From positions 1 to 32,422 of the forward strand of contig CAJUED010000044.1 in assembly GCA_910585075.1 (NCBI GenBank): 32,422 nucleotides of DNA, written 5' to 3'. A model generated the notes under the pieces. It saw only the letters and a list, made by a program, of their open reading frames with translations, searched no databases and was not told the origin of the DNA. This DNA comes from an uncultured Lachnospiraceae bacterium (GTDB taxonomy: Bacteria; Bacillota; Clostridia; Lachnospirales; Lachnospiraceae). Positions 31,096 to 32,422 of this stretch are shown piece by piece (positions within the stretch are counted from its first letter, which is position 1; every line of letters starts with the position of its first letter). The translations under genes were made by a program, and so were the position numbers.

Positions 31096-31647
31096 TTATC
31101 CTGTTACCCTTATCCTTGTTTTCCCTGCTCCCTTATGGAGCCTTAATGTCTCTAATAAAGAGCAATATTTATCCGCAGTCGTCACAATCCATGCTTCTCT
31201 GCAGCGTGGAGGCACGACAGTAAGCGGCCACATATGTTTTTTAATGATATCTCGTTCCCGCAAGGTCAAATTATACTCCTTGCTGGCATTTTTCAGCGCA
31301 ATACCAGGATGATAGAATCCGTGGAGAGACTGATAATTTTTTCTTGTCTTATCATGCCAGTCATACAAAAAATAATCATGAAGCAGCGCTCCTCTGATCA
31401 ATTCCCTTTCATTACACGGTATACCCAGAAACCTGCTGATACGAATACTCTGCTGCGCTACATCTATACAATGTCTGTGCACAGGCATTGTTCCATGCTG
31501 GATATAGTTTCTGGTGCTGCGAAAATTCTGTGACTCTAAAATATCCGGAGCATACTCCTTAAGCAGTCGGTATAATTCTTTTTTCTGTTTATACCGTTTT
31601 CTTAATTTGCTGATTTCCTTTTCTCTCTTTTCAGATTTTTCCCTCAT
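31096..31647 (-). CDS. HD-domain metal-dependent phosphohydrolase
   Basis: 183-residue HD protein. The metal ligands are visible as HRHCIDVAQQSIRISRFLG, then ALLHDYFLYDWHDK (HD pair), H in LHGFYHPGIAL, and D in TTADKYCSL, giving the H-HD-D set. The N-terminus is a charged helix (EKSEKREKEISKLRKRYKQKK). No other domain, no signal peptide. The substrate is unknown; such small HD proteins hydrolyse nucleotides or phosphate monoesters. Its stop codon abuts the decarboxylase start, suggesting co-expression. Confidence 0.82.
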   Translation of the reverse strand: MREKSEKREKEISKLRKRYKQKKELYRLLKEYAPDILESQNFRSTRNYIQHGTMPVHRHCIDVAQQSIRISRFLGIPCNERELIRGALLHDYFLYDWHDKTRKNYQSLHGFYHPGIALKNASKEYNLTLRERDIIKKHMWPLTVVPPRCREAWIVTTADKYCSLLETLRLHKGAGKTRIRVTG

Positions 31648-31682
31648 CTTTCTATCCCCTAAATACTCTTTATTTTAAATCT

Positions 31683-31746
31683 ATATGATGTCATGTGAAA
31701 TCGAATGCTCACGCTGTTCGCGCTTGATTTTCTCCTGACATGATAT
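31683..31746. repeat. 64-bp imperfect inverted repeat
   Basis: Outer arms ATATGATGTCA (31683-31693) and TGACATGATAT (31736-31746) match at 10 of 11 positions, with further partial pairing inside (GAAATC against GATTTTC). It lies after the lipoprotein gene on the minus strand and may serve as its terminator, or be a dispersed repeat copy; no strong T tract follows. Confidence 0.45.
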
Positions 31747-31793
31747 ATTGTAACACGGACAATGAAATTGATACACTAAAAATAAAAGGAAAT

Positions 31794-32192
31794 TTAATCC
31801 TCCGAAACCGTAACCGCAATAACAGAAATATCTTTCATTATTGCTTCATTTAATTCCCCATCAAAGACCACTTTAATATTTTCTCCTTCAGAAATTATAC
31901 TATTACCTCCACCTGCATAAATAATAGTTTCAGGCGCTAATTTAAAATACATACTCTGTCCCTGTTCAGTCTCCAGAAGAATACCTTCCTTCCCCATTTC
32001 ACAGAGAATACCTTCCACTACATAATACCCTTCTTCTGTAACCGCAACGGCTTCTTCTCTTTGAAGCTCATCAACAGATACAAACTTCTCTTTTGCCTCA
32101 CTATCCATTCCATTTTCAGCTATGTCAGCGCAACCTATAAAAAAACAAACGGATAAACTACACAAAATAGATAATTTTATCAACCTTTTCAT
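31794..32192 (-). CDS. Small lipoprotein of unknown function
   Basis: 132 residues. A signal peptide with lipobox FIGC (Cys21) is followed by a short acidic stretch and a compact beta-rich domain (YYVVEGILCEMGKEGILLETEQGQSMYFKLAPETIIYAGG, NIKVVFDGELNEAIMKDISVIAV). The domain reads like a small OB-like or beta-barrel module in which a ligand or protein is shielded, but I recognise no family. It is transcribed toward the HD gene, 146 bases apart with an inverted repeat between, so it is probably a separate unit. Confidence 0.75.
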   Translation of the reverse strand: MKRLIKLSILCSLSVCFFIGCADIAENGMDSEAKEKFVSVDELQREEAVAVTEEGYYVVEGILCEMGKEGILLETEQGQSMYFKLAPETIIYAGGGNSIISEGENIKVVFDGELNEAIMKDISVIAVTVSED

Positions 32193-32316
32193 AATCCTGC
32201 CCTTTTACCTTTCAAAGAAAATTCCCTTATCAAAATACTATAATCTACTCTAAAAAGCAATAGTTATTGAAATAAAAACGCTGACACGCTTTGCTAGTTC
32301 AGTATATTTATAAAAA

Positions 32317-32357
32317 AACTGGAACTACTTATTCATAATCATAAGTAAGTTCCAGTT
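32317..32357 (-). terminator. Strong terminator after tRNA-Lys
   Basis: AACTGGAACT pairs with AGTTCCAGTT and continues ACTTAT/ATAAGT past a one-base bulge. It has seven T on the minus-strand exit and six on the plus-strand exit, so it can act for both the tRNA gene and any opposite transcript. Confidence 0.85.
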
Positions 32358-32367
32358 TTTTACTTCC

Positions 32368-32422
32368 TGAGCCACCGGGGACTCGAACCCCGGACAACTT
32401 GATTAAAAGTCAAGTGCTCTAC
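32368..32422 (-). tRNA. tRNA-Lys(UUU), partial at the window edge
   Basis: The 3' 55 bases on the minus strand: anticodon stem CTTGA/TCAAG with loop CTTTTAA (anticodon TTT), then a short variable region, T-arm CGGGG-TTCGAGT-CCCCG and acceptor strand GTGGCTC with discriminator A at 32368. CCA is not encoded. The D-arm and 5' acceptor lie outside the window. Confidence 0.92.

Overview
The window looks like chromosome of a spore-forming, gut-type Clostridia, most probably a Lachnospiraceae member. The evidence is the moderately AT-rich base composition, strong GGAGG ribosome sites, a SpmA homologue, CUT1 sugar transport beside a GH36 alpha-galactosidase, and a housekeeping block whose order matches the Bacillus subtilis yaaO-yaaR-holB-yaaT-yabB-yabC region. 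No phage, plasmid or CRISPR signature is visible. The only mobile DNA is a decayed IS30-family element and possibly a 128-bp MITE-like unit.

Bases 1-7600 (minus strand): a tight four-gene operon encodes a lipoprotein amidohydrolase of the choloylglycine/acid-ceramidase type, a PaaK-like adenylate-forming enzyme, an ABC ATPase and a large FtsX/MacB-type permease. Behind it lies a broken sensor kinase/response regulator pair. The 20-bp box upstream of the broken kinase is repeated upstream of the operon, which suggests that the dead two-component system once controlled it.

Bases 7600-13900: an accessory region rich in deletion scars. It holds a LysR regulator, a flavodoxin 3' fragment joined to a cyclophilin-like lipoprotein gene, an intact flavodoxin-type reductase, a LysE-type exporter, a small unknown protein with a DUF3737 beta-helix protein, and the IS30 remnant. 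Two promoters here and near base 5860 share a dyad with identical geometry that looks like a LysR-type operator; the core is also present in front of the LysR gene.

Bases 13900-21200: spmA without its usual partner spmB, then a divergent sugar locus. An ABC transporter (binding protein and two permeases, minus strand) faces a GH36 alpha-galactosidase and a LacI regulator (plus strand) across a 240-bp control region with inverted AGTAAA motifs. Together they should import and cleave alpha-galactosides of the raffinose/melibiose type.

Bases 21200-32422 (minus strand): the conserved block reads, in transcription order, lipoprotein, HD hydrolase, Orn/Lys/Arg decarboxylase family protein, pyruvate kinase, guanylate-kinase-like protein, YaaR, HolB, RicT, TrmN6, a DUF4015 glycoside-hydrolase-like lipoprotein with a 15-bp tandem repeat, and RsmI. 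The window ends inside a tRNA-Lys(UUU) gene followed by a strong terminator.
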